From Amphibalanus amphitrite (taxonomy: Eukaryota; Arthropoda; Thecostraca; Balanomorpha; Balanidae), in the NCBI RefSeq assembly GCF_019059575.1, contig NW_024883001.1, forward strand, positions 62,001 to 126,000: a stretch of 64,000 bases of DNA, read 5' to 3'. Shown here in pieces: positions 1 through 8,084 of this stretch (positions are counted from its first letter, which is position 1; each line of letters opens with the position of its first letter). The notes below the pieces were generated by a model, which made no database searches, was not told where the DNA came from, and worked only from the letters and a program-made list of their open reading frames with translations. Position numbers and translations under genes: made by a program.

Positions 1-1032
1 CTCGGGCCTGTCGGCTGCTTCTGTCACTGATGACGCCACTGTGGACGCCACTGTTGACGCCACAGAAGATGTTACAGATGAGGCCACAGATGAAGTCACG
101 TATGATGGCAAGGACGTCATCACGCCACATCTTGACTCCGTGGCTGATTTAACAGGCCGTGGCGGTGCCAAAGCCACCTTTAGCTCTGTCGAAGCTGGAA
201 CCGTCACAGCCTTCGCGTCAATCCGCGTCGTTTCGCTCATCTCCTGCGATGACTCATCCTCTTCAATTACAACGCCGTTCGAATGTTTGGACACTGCTAC
301 AGCTGTTTTTGCTGCTGTTTCGTCTACTGTTTCGGCAGCTGTTTCCACAGTTGTTGCTGCTGTTTCAGGAGCCGTTTCAGCAGCTGTCTCCGCAGTCTCA
401 GCTGCGGCGTCTCCTTCAGCCGGAGACAAATCTCCCTCGTCGGACGGAGATCGTTCGGAGATCACCAGCTCTGCCGGAGACCGGTCCAGCGGAGATTCAG
501 ACGGAGATCGACCGCTGGGAGATCGCTGTGGAGAGTTTACACCCGACGGGGAGTGTTCTACCTCACTCTTCACCCCCGCCCGGATCGAGTAAGGCTCCTC
601 CGCCGCCACCGTCTGCCGAGGCGTCTCCTTCGTCTCCAGATGCGGCTCTTTCGTCTCTTGCCGTGTCTCTTCTTCCGTCTCCACTGTGGTCTGTTCTGCT
701 GTCTCGTCATCCCTGGCCGCCTGAACGGGAGTCACCTGTTCTTCCCGCGAGGCCCGCTCAGGAGACGGACACTCGGGTGAACTTCTCCCGTGTGAAGTGT
801 GACTTAGCACGCCGTTGTGGTGTGACAAGTCGACTCCGTTGGTCTGTAGGGACACCTCGGAGTGGTGTTCAGTTACAGACGCCGAGGAGTGGTCCTGTGT
901 GAGACGGTTGGAGACCGGTGATGACGCCTGGTAGCTCAGTTGGGAAGGTAGTCCTGTCCGGCCCGCCGCCGACACCGGCGGGTCCGGGGCCGCGGGCACA
1001 GACACCTGGTCGTGGTACACCGGTGAGGTCGC
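1..1032 (-). CDS. Host gene, visible exon 13 (Ser/Thr/Glu-rich, continues past left edge)
   Basis: The minus strand is open for 344 codons from 1032 to the window edge. The acceptor at 1034-1033 is preceded by a pyrimidine tract (TCGTCTCTGTCCGTTCCAG) and the first codon GCG is in phase 0, which matches the donor of the exon at 1379-1492. The peptide begins ATSPVYHDQVSVPAAPD, then passes through His/Ser-rich sequence, a Glu/Thr-rich stretch (ETEEETRQETKE), short SPS/RSPS repeats (about 515-550), a run of ETA-type repeats (about 280-410, ETAAETAPETA) and a Ser/Val/Thr repeat near the edge (SSVASSVTSSVAS). It looks fully disordered, and no domain is recognisable. Plus-strand open frames across the same bases are antisense shadows of this biased composition. 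The absence of a stop over 1,032 bases and the good acceptor support coding; function is unknown. Confidence 0.82.
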
Positions 1033-1182
1033 CTGGAACGGACAGAGACGACAGTCGGATGTGCGTAAATCGTTCATGCAACTTAATTACATCTTACTGT
1101 AGATGCTAGCCTTAGTAGGAAGTTAAAACGTAAATATTACAATAAATGTTACTTAAATGATTACATTATCAAAAAGACAAAC

Positions 1183-1345
1183 CAATGAATGAATAAATGA
1201 ATGAATGAATGAATTAATTAATTAATGAATGAATGAACATGGAAAAACGAATGGATAAACAAATGGCAATGAGTGAAAGAATGAATGGGAATGAATGGAT
1301 GGCAATGAATGAACGAATGAATGGGAATGAATTACTAGAGGAATG
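1183..1345. repeat. Degenerate GAAT tetranucleotide repeat in intron
   Basis: Repeats of GAAT/GAATG with interruptions fill most of the short intron between the exons at 1-1032 and 1379-1492. The remaining intron bases (1033-1182) are AT-rich and show nothing else. Confidence 0.9.
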
Positions 1346-1378
1346 AATGACTACCCGCCCCTGTGCCGCACCACTGAC

Positions 1379-1492
1379 CTGTGACCGGGTGCTGACCTCC
1401 CGTACAGTACCACCCAGGTCGGCAGAGGGTGCAGCCTGTGACGACGCAGCCGGCAGGGGCTCCGGGGCCAGCACCGGTACGGCAGACACCAG
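1379..1492 (-). CDS. Host gene, visible exon 12
   Basis: This 114-nt exon encodes 38 codons in phase 0 at both ends, starting LVSAVPVLAPEPLP and ending VREVSTRSQ. The acceptor is at 1494-1493 (CACACACGCAG) and the donor at 1378-1377 reads GTCAGT, the same less common donor used by the exons at 3194 and 60789. The peptide is Ala/Pro/Ser-rich. The frame joins both neighbouring exons without a stop. A GT at the GAG/GTCAGC site 18 nt earlier is an in-frame alternative donor. Confidence 0.82.
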
Positions 1493-1808
1493 CTGCGTGT
1501 GTGTGTGACGTCACACAAAAACAACACAACGGTGACGTCAGAACGGGGACGATAATTGGGGGTAGCATGTGGGTGGAACCAACTTCCAATTTATTACATG
1601 TAAGTAAAAAGTGAAAAAATGACATCAGCGTTTTCATTATATTGAATTGCATGACGATCACGCAGTAATTCTTATTATTTGATCATTTATTTAAAATGAA
1701 ATATAAAACTGATGAGCACGGATGAAAACTGGCATCTGAAGTCAACGGCACGTTTGGCTAATGACATTTTTATTGAAAAATCCTTCTTTCGAAGCTGCTG
1801 CCACCTAC
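1493..1808. other. Short intron with two CRE-like palindromes
   Basis: Two TGACGTCA-type sites (TGACGTCACA at about 1506 and GGTGACGTCAG at about 1532) lie just upstream of the exon 12 acceptor. The rest is AT-rich, and I see no gene. Confidence 0.55.
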
Positions 1809-2000
1809 CGGCAGCTGTCCGACTGACTGCATCGGATGCTGTACACCAGGCGGCGGCGCCGGCACAGCCGAGTGTACACCGGGTGCGCCGGGCACAGCCG
1901 CATGGTGTACACCGGGTGCAAGATGCTGCGGCTGGGCAGCCGGCGCAGGCTGAAGTATGAACGAGGCAGGCGGCTCGGCGGCGTGCGTATAGTAGACAGA
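1809..2000 (-). CDS. Host gene, visible exon 11 (Pro/His/Ala-rich)
   Basis: This 192-nt exon gives 64 codons, phase 0 at both ends. The acceptor is CTGCCTTTTTGTCCACAG ending at 2001, and the donor GTAGGT starts at 1808. The peptide runs from SVYYTHAAEPPASFILQPAP to MQSVGQLP and contains an imperfect internal repeat: APGVHHAAVPG, APGVHSAVPAP, PPGVQHP. At the DNA level this appears as repeated GGTGTACA blocks. Low-complexity Pro/His/Ala composition of this kind is common in disordered regions of transcription regulators (inference). Confidence 0.86.
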
Positions 2001-2985
2001 CTGTGGACAAAAAGGCAGAGATGGGGTTATACGGGCTCGGTGGTACAGGTCCGTGCCGTAAAGATGGCGTACTACGGTGACGTATGAACTGTACGACTCG
2101 TAGGTGTCAAATCAACAGATATGATGCAGGTAGGTAGGTACTGTGTAATATGCAATGTGATCAATTGAGTTCGCAAAGCAGAGCTCGGCGATACGATTTC
2201 TTTACGAACCATATGATACGATACGCCCCTGTGACACAGTTTCGAAAGGAACTCAGCTACGTCAGCAGTAAGCGCCGCTGTCAAAGATTCGGGGATGGCC
2301 GGGACAGACATTATGAGGGACCCTGATGTTTTAATTGAAACCAGAGCTGTTCTCATCCACTCGGCAGCAAAATTTGCACCGGTTTTAGAAAGCTCCTGTT
2401 TAGACCAAGTCTTAAATCAAATCCACATTCACCACCGTCAGTGATAGATCAGCTCTTGAAATAGGGCTATGTTTCTTCTCTCTCAATATACATCAAAAGT
2501 GGCCAGAAGAAGAAGAAAAACGATACTGTGACATCACTGCTGGCTGGTATTTTAAATGTATCAGCTAACACTGTTTTCATCGCATCATTACACGTAGGTT
2601 AAACCTGGCCAAATGGCAAGCAGCCATCAATTGTTTACACCCACTACCCAACAAAATGAATGAAACTGAGCAAATGTAACACAATTTATCATGACATCCG
2701 GCGCCGCTCAATAAAATGAATGAAGTGGAAATAAAGAAACGAAAATATGTTCCCCAAATGAAACGAATACCTACAGACGGATAGAAAAGATATTGGTACA
2801 CTACATCACAAATGATGCACAAAGAGTTCATTCATCTTGCAGTGTCCAAAATATATTCACCTGTGCGCCATTATTAAGGAGACTAATATTCATTGAATCA
2901 AAGACCTATACAGAGGTCATTAGACATCATTGAACATGTTCATGCGTCGTAATTCAAACATAGGTCGCTGCTTTTCGATAATGAG
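2001..2985. other. Intron, nothing recognised
   Basis: This is the AT-rich intron sequence upstream of exon 11. I found no coding potential, repeat array or element ends apart from the minisatellite that begins at 2986. Confidence 0.6.
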
Positions 2986-3193
2986 CTGTAGGGGTGCTGG
3001 TATGAACTGACCACCAAGGGTGCTGGTATGAAATAGCCTGTAGTGGTGCTGGCATGAACTGACCTGTGGGGTAGGGGCGACGGCATGACCTGTAGGGGCG
3101 CTGGTATGAACTGACCTGCAGGGGCGCTGGTATGACCTGACCTGTACGGGCGCTGGTATGGCCTGACCTGTATGGGTGCTGATATAAACTGAC
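2986..3193 (-). repeat. 26-bp minisatellite, 8 units, copying an exon/intron junction
   Basis: Read on the minus strand, the intron after the exon at 3194-3334 starts with eight consecutive 26-bp units. Most begin GTCAG and end CTACAG or CTGCAG, with the core CATACCAGCGCCCCT. The last 20 or so bases of the exon itself (ATCATACCGGCGCCTCTGCAG region) align with the unit, so the array looks like tandem copies of the exon end plus donor. The reading frame stays open through all eight units to about 2954. Unit 3 ends with VIPAPLQ then GTCAGT, an in-frame echo of the authentic IIPAPLQ/GTCAGT boundary. Confidence 0.9.
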
Positions 3194-3334
3194 CTGCAGA
3201 GGCGCCGGTATGATGTACTGCACATTGACGGGCGGCGGCGGGGGATGGTGGCCGCCGGCCGGACTGGGAGCCACGTGACTGGGGGCCGGCTGAATCGGCT
3301 TCAGGCGGCTGGTCGGCTCCTCCTTTTTGATCAC
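3194..3334 (-). CDS. Host gene, visible exon 10 (IKKE motif, poly-Pro)
   Basis: This 141-nt exon gives 47 codons, phase 0 at both ends. The acceptor is GGTATCATTTTCAG ending at 3335, and the first donor is CAG/GTCAGT at 3193. The peptide starts VIKKEEPTSRLKPIQPAP, carries HHPPPPP, and ends VQYIIPAPLQ. IKKE fits the sumoylation consensus (hydrophobic-K-x-E), typical of transcription regulators (established motif, function inferred). The 3' end lies against a minisatellite that repeats its own splice donor, so the true 3' boundary could vary in steps of 26 or, in frame, 78 nt. The intron upstream (3335-3635) shows nothing else. Confidence 0.86.
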
Positions 3335-3635
3335 CTGAAAATGATACCGCGGTTATCGGTGATTGTTCACGGTAGGTGTTTCAAAAGATACTTTTGTGGC
3401 AAGGTGGCTATCTGAATACGTTTAACACATCACTGAAGCTAGCACCTATAAGAAAATATTTGGAGAAAAGGAAGACATGATCAGTATTTTGCTTTGCTCG
3501 AGCTTGAAGTTTCGGCAAAAAAAAACACTACAGACAAGGAGGAACTTGAGAACAAAATGAAACAGCACTTCCCTCGGTCGCCGCTAGATGTCCGCCCACA
3601 GCCACCCCACGACTCGATCCCGAACTACAGCTTAC

Positions 3636-3787
3636 CTGCGCGCCGGTAGATGTCAGCAGCGTCTGTTCGGAGGTGGCCTGGATGTAGAGCTGCGGCGGCT
3701 GAGACGGGAGCACTGTGAGCTGCGGGGACTGGAGGGGAGACACGCACTGGTACGGAGACCAGAGAACGGTGGGCCGCGGCGCCGGCT
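3636..3787 (-). CDS. Host gene, visible exon 9
   Basis: This 152-nt exon enters with two bases of a split codon and leaves in phase 0. The acceptor is CCCGCTGTTCCCACAG ending at 3788, and the donor GTAAGC starts at 3635. The 50 whole codons include PAPRPTVLWSPYQCVSP, then SPQLTVLPSQPPQLYIQ, and end TLLTSTGAQ. The LWSPYQ segment is one of the few non-repetitive, aromatic-containing stretches of the protein and, with the exon before it, is the best query for a homology search. Confidence 0.87.
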
Positions 3788-4210
3788 CTGTGGGAACAGC
3801 GGGGTCACGGGGTCAGTTTAGGGTCGCAGGTCAGAGATCTGGGGAAGGTGGGTTGTCATGGAGACTATGGGGGCGCCAGGTCAAATGACAATCTGAGGTC
3901 AGAGGTCACAAGGTTGTACACGGTTGTCGTCGCACGGTTAGCGGTCGGGCGGCAGACTGAAATAATTACTTTTGGTTTAAAGAAAGGTAATTGTATTTTA
4001 ATGTTATCTGTTGAAAGTCCAGATACTCATGTGTAACCAACATCTGGAAAGACGCAAGTGCAACCCATGACCACACACGAAATTAGTGTGTTATCCATGA
4101 GTACACACCCCTCTTACCACGAAATGTCCTTTTCCAACACATTTTAACTCTGGAGGAGGAGATATTGATCACTGGAGGAGATCAATGACGTCACCGCCAT
4201 ATACACTCAC
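3788..4210. other. Intron, nothing recognised
   Basis: No repeat, element end or second gene is evident in these 423 bases. Confidence 0.6.
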
Positions 4211-4294
4211 CGACTGATCGCGGTACGAGCATTAGATGCCCGGTGGCCGGGTCGCTATGCAGCTGAACCTGATAGCTTGTATACAGCTGGGTAG
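4211..4294 (-). CDS. Host gene, visible exon 8 (conserved-looking block)
   Basis: This 84-nt exon is phase 1 at both ends. The acceptor is CTTCTCTCCACAG ending at 4295, and the donor GTGAGT starts at 4210. The 27 whole codons read TQLYTSYQVQLHSDPATGH then LMLVPRSV. The block is compact and of mixed composition, unlike the surrounding Pro/Ala-rich exons, so it may be a structured or motif segment. I have a vague recollection of similar D-P-x-T-G segments in winged-eye/BAHCC1-type proteins; treat this as a hypothesis only. Confidence 0.87.
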
Positions 4295-4566
4295 CTGTGG
4301 AGAGAAGACACGGGGAATCAGTTATAAAGGAGGAGCGAGACGGTAGGGGTGAGAGTTCGTGGGGTCACCGCTAGGTGGACGCGGTAGTTACTGCCCGCTG
4401 GACCTGTCGCTAGGGTGCCTGCTACTATTAACGTGGAGGGGAGCTTTTTTTTTTTGTAAATTTAGCGAACGTTCGAATGGACAGATTGACAGAAGTAGAA
4501 CCGAGGCCCACGCTAAGCAGGGCTTGTTGCGTAGAACGACCCCTGCCGCCCGATCACGCAATCAGA

Positions 4567-4725
4567 AGCGGCGGAACACCTTCAATTAAGGGAGGGGGGG
4601 GAGGCACTGCCGACTTTTGGTCCCATTCTTTCCATGCAACGCCCATAGGGCTAATGTTAAAATGCCAAAATCAAAGGGGGGCATGGTGCCCCGGTGCCGG
4701 GGTGCCCTCCCCGTTCCGCCGCCTA
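4567..4725 (+). mobile_element. Small MITE, family A copy 1
   Basis: This is an approximately 159-bp element with inverted ends (AGCGGCGGAAC left, GTTCCGCCGCC right), a G-run near the left end and the core CATTCTTTCCATGCAACGCC. Near-identical copies lie at 5567-5715 and, inverted, at 23821-23973. The other two copies are flanked by TA, which suggests a Tc1/mariner-type MITE. No coding capacity. Confidence 0.85.
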
Positions 4726-4739
4726 TGCGCGCGATGCCG

Positions 4740-4947
4740 GACAACGGTACAAGTTAGATGCCCAATTTTAACGTGCCCATCAAAGCCGGACACTGCCAGT
4801 CCCACTCAACTGACTTCAACTGGCTGCGGCTGCTCCCACCAACCGCAGACCATCCCCGCCAGGAGTCTCCGATATCGAGCGCGGAGCGAATTGAACCCGG
4901 CTATCACTACCGGTAGTCTTAGATTTGCCAGCTGAGCTACGGGACAG
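4740..4947 (-). mobile_element. tRNA-derived SINE (minus strand)
   Basis: On the minus strand the head reads GTCCCGTAGCTCAGCTGG, a match to the tRNA A box (4928-4939), followed about 40 bp later by GGGTTCAATTC, a slightly degenerate B box (4888-4898). The sequence between does not fold as a clean tRNA, and a non-tRNA body of about 130 bp follows. A pol III SINE fits better than a functional tRNA gene. The exact 3' end is uncertain and abuts MITE copy 1. Confidence 0.55.
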
Positions 4948-5566
4948 TCTAACTTCAATTAACATAGGGCAGACACGGGTTGTGGGAGACAATGACAAAA
5001 TTCCCATTTATCTTTTAAACTTTCATTGCCTATGCCCGTAGGCCTACGAGGCTGCTGTACCTAAGTGCTGCAAGAAAGCCACTACGAACTTCCGAAGAAC
5101 TTGCAAAGCTGAGGCTTGGCCCAAACCTAACTAGAATGTTCCTTGGCCATCGTGTTTTTTTCGTTTTTCGTTTGAGCTCTCCGATGCTGATGATGGTGAG
5201 TTAACAGGGCGCAGCAGCAACGAGGCTTTAGGTATTGCGACCATTTCTACGGAAAACTGTAGGACCTTCGAAGGCCATTTTGGGCTCTCCAGGGTACAAT
5301 TCTTGGACCAATTAACTGCAGGTTGCGGGCCATTTGAAAATAACACACAAACACATCCGTTTAAATGCTGGGGATATAAAAGAGAGATGATAGGTATGTC
5401 TCTCTGCTTGAGTTTAACAAGGGCGGCTTCAAACGGGGCTGAAATGGTGAGGAACTGGGGACAACCGTTCAACGGATGGGGTAACTGATAGTCATGTGTG
5501 CGCTGTTCACTTCTTTCCTTGCACTTTCAAAGACAATGTCTATAATCCGATCTTTGATTGAGCAGT

Positions 5567-5715
5567 AGCGGCGGAACACCTTAAATTAAGGGGGGGGGGG
5601 GGCACTGACGACTTTTGGTCCCATTCTTTCCATGCAACGCCCATAGGGCTAATGTTAAAATGCCAAAATCAAAGGGGGGTACGGTGCCCCGGTGCCCTCC
5701 ACGTTCCGCCGCCTA
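5567..5715 (+). mobile_element. Small MITE, family A copy 2
   Basis: This has the same ends and core as the copy at 4567-4725, with a 12-base G-run after the left end. TA dinucleotides flank GCGGCGGAAC on the left and GTTCCGCCGCC on the right, as expected for TA target duplication. Confidence 0.85.
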
Positions 5716-6804
5716 TGTCTTTGAGAGCCCAGAGGGGCCAATGATAAGGAGCCACGACTTCCACCCCCCGGTCTCCTTGCTGCCATTTGCCGCAGGTGGA
5801 ACTGGAAGTCTTAGCATTTGACATCTTCAAACTTCCGGGCACCTAACTCATTATCAGTTCCACTGCTGAGCTCAGATTGTGGACCGGAATTCCACCGATC
5901 ATATGACTATGCTGACGGGACCAGCGAGGTCGCTGATCAACACAGTACCGACGGGCGGACCACACCGGTCGCTGACGTCACGGGCCGTCAGACTGGGGGG
6001 CGGGGCCAGCTGATTGTGACGTCACAGCATCGTGACAGCTAGCGACACCAAGCGGTCGGGAACGGAACTAACGCCGACCGACCCGTCGACGCGACGGAAA
6101 ACCGAATCGGCGCCTGCCGGGGCCCCGAGAGGTGGGACGGGCTATGCTTTGGACAAACGTGCAAACGAAAATGGGAGAGGAATTATCGCATACAAACGAT
6201 ACGTCAACGGATCTATGTCCTTGCTATGAGAAGGTCTACGAAAGGGAAAGATATTAAAGGCTTTCGGCTACTCTTCGAAGTAAATTTATTATCTGCAGAA
6301 ACCAGCAACCATGTTTCTCACTCTTTAGGTTTGAGGGGGGATAAAAATGTTAACGAAACCATTCTTTTTTTAAGTTACGAACAGGTACGACATAGTCAGA
6401 GCCAGACTGAAAGTCGAACACCTTCAAACACGGCCGTCCGTCTATTCCATAAAACTCAGTAGCTAAACAATCTATAGAAGTCAATCCATCTGATTGTTGG
6501 AAAGAGACGTTTTGATTAAAACACACACCCCGATGACCATACGAGTGTCATCGTACTCAATTTTGTTTTAAGTAGCATTGGGCCACGCCCTTCAGCATGT
6601 CGGGGATCGTACGTAAGTCATCATTTTCCACATTTTGGATAACTACGTGCACATCAAAACCCCCAGATAAGTGAAAACTGTAATTCTCTACTTTCCGTAC
6701 ACCCTGTTCTTAGTTCTTACTTGTTCCAGGTAATTCAGCCTCCACCACCCAGCAGCACGTCCCCCTCACCCCTGCCCCGCCCTAGTCACATGTAGTGTCC
6801 TCAC
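5716..6804. other. Intron, no gene; two CRE-like sites
   Basis: Two TGACGTCAC palindromes occur at about 5974 and 6018 in a CpG-rich patch. The remainder is AT-rich with no element ends recognised. Confidence 0.5.
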
Positions 6805-6945
6805 CTGCATAGGGCTGTGGTGTGGGGCCGAGCCACATGGGCGGCAGGGGCGCCGGCTGGGGGGCTGGGCTGCCCGGCACCCCCCAGGCGGCCCCGGTCA
6901 GGTCACGGCCCGGCGCCGCGCCCGTCCATACCGGGCCGCCGAAAC
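6805..6945 (-). CDS. Host gene, visible exon 7 (Gly/Pro/Trp-rich)
   Basis: This 141-nt exon is phase 1 at both ends. The acceptor is CTCCTCTCTCGGCAG ending at 6946, and the donor GTGAGG starts at 6804. The 46 whole codons include FGGPVWTGAAPGRDLTGAAW and end PPMWLGPTPQPYA. The junction codons complete cleanly with the exons at 19396-19503 and 4211-4294. Just upstream in the intron lies a minisatellite that repeats the acceptor plus the first exon bases (CAGGTTTC). Confidence 0.86.
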
Positions 6946-7335
6946 CTGCCGAGAGAGGAGGACAGATACATGAGTATGGCAGTATGACAGCATAAAACCT
7001 CCCCGGAGGAGGACAGATGCATAAGTACGACAGTATGAGTCATACTGTCGTCTATGTCATACTGTATGACATAGATGGTGTGAAGCCTGCCGGAAGGAGA
7101 CTGATGGCAGTGTGACAGTGAGTATGGCAGTGTGACATAGACAGTATCAAACCTGCCGGGAGAGGACAGACAAAGTATGGCAGTGTGACACAGTATGAAA
7201 CCTGCAGGGAGAAGACAGACAAATGAGTATGGCAGTGTGACACAGTATGAAACCTGCAAGGAGAGGAGGACAGACATATAACTACAAAGTATGGCGGTAT
7301 GATGGACGGTATGGACGGTATGAAACCTGCCGAAA
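6946..7335 (-). repeat. Minisatellite of duplicated splice acceptors upstream of exon 7
   Basis: On the minus strand the pattern pyrimidine tract, CAG or close variant, GTTTCATAC recurs with starts near 7321, 7249, 7197, 7147, 7081 and 6996, spaced about 50-85 bp. Intervening text is shared (CTGTGTCACACTGCCATACTC). The real acceptor of exon 7 (CGGCAG/GTTTCGG) looks like the last member of the series. Several copies, for example TTCTCCCTGCAGGTTTC at about 7197-7215, are good-looking 3' splice sites. Confidence 0.85.
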
Positions 7336-7694
7336 GGGGATAGACACGAGTATGGCGGTGTGACACAGACGGTATGACAGTATAAGAGCGTGACACAAAC
7401 GGGGTATGATGGCTATAGTCTGATGATATATATTGATGACAAGTACGATATTTTGGGCTCCCGAGGAGCGGAAATCCGCTCAGAACATTCCATTGCAAGC
7501 TTCGATCGTTTTCCGAACTCGGAAAGCGTTGAAACTTAAAAACATGGACAACGGACAATGAACGGAGATAAGCTAGCCCGGGCAACGATCGTAAACCATG
7601 ATTGCATATTGCATATGCCGGGCAATGTATGGCAAGCAAAGACATACAATATGTAGAGGGTGAAATAATGTGAAAGAACTGACGGATGCACCTT

Positions 7695-7962
7695 TGTTAG
7701 GGCCAAGTAAAGCTGCATATACCACGACACGGTGTATTGTGCTTCCAGCGACCGAAGACCAAGCACGGACACGGCGACCCGCCGACTGACCCCGCCCGGT
7801 CAAGGTCGCGCCCTTATATAACCACGGCACAGAGCGCATGCGCGGTGACCGCGCGGCGGTCAGGCGGCTCGCCCGTCGCCGGCCGGCCGGCCGAGCCGCC
7901 GGCCCGGCCCGCGGCCGCGCCTCGGCCCCGCACGACCGGTCCGCGGTCACAATATCCCAACA
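7695..7962 (-). repeat. 3' LTR of the Gypsy element
   Basis: This 268-bp LTR (TGTTAGGG...ATCCCAACA on the plus strand) matches the copy at 13304-13571 base for base by eye. It holds a GC-rich block with GGCC repeats and a TATATAA-like box (plus strand CTTATATAACC at about 7813). Confidence 0.95.
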
Positions 7963-7973
7963 CTCCTCCCCCC
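7963..7973 (-). other. Polypurine tract of the Gypsy element
   Basis: GGGGGGAGGAG on the minus strand lies directly against the 3' LTR, the expected primer for plus-strand DNA synthesis. Confidence 0.85.
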
Positions 7974-8084
7974 ATAAAAGAAACGTTTCCACTTGGTCAA
8001 GTAACAAAGAAACGCGACACACTACGCGACTGGAAATACAAACTGATTTAGACACTGGTGATGCACATCGAGAGCATCCGAGGC

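Noticed and set aside
41-902. Plus-strand open frames over 41-592, 159-902 and 283-780
   Set aside because: They are antisense to exon 13, whose minus frame is open throughout and has a good acceptor at 1034-1033. Overlapping frames follow from biased composition.
932-948. TAGCTCAGTTGGGAAG, a tRNA A-box match
   Set aside because: No B box (GGTTCGA-type) follows and the bases lie inside coding exon 13.
2986-3193. Possible CRISPR-like array
   Set aside because: Units are contiguous without unique spacers and derive from the adjacent exon end.
7573-8055. Open frames within the Gypsy LTRs (also 13284-13836)
   Set aside because: They cover GC-rich LTR and are duplicated only because the LTRs are identical; no protein motif.
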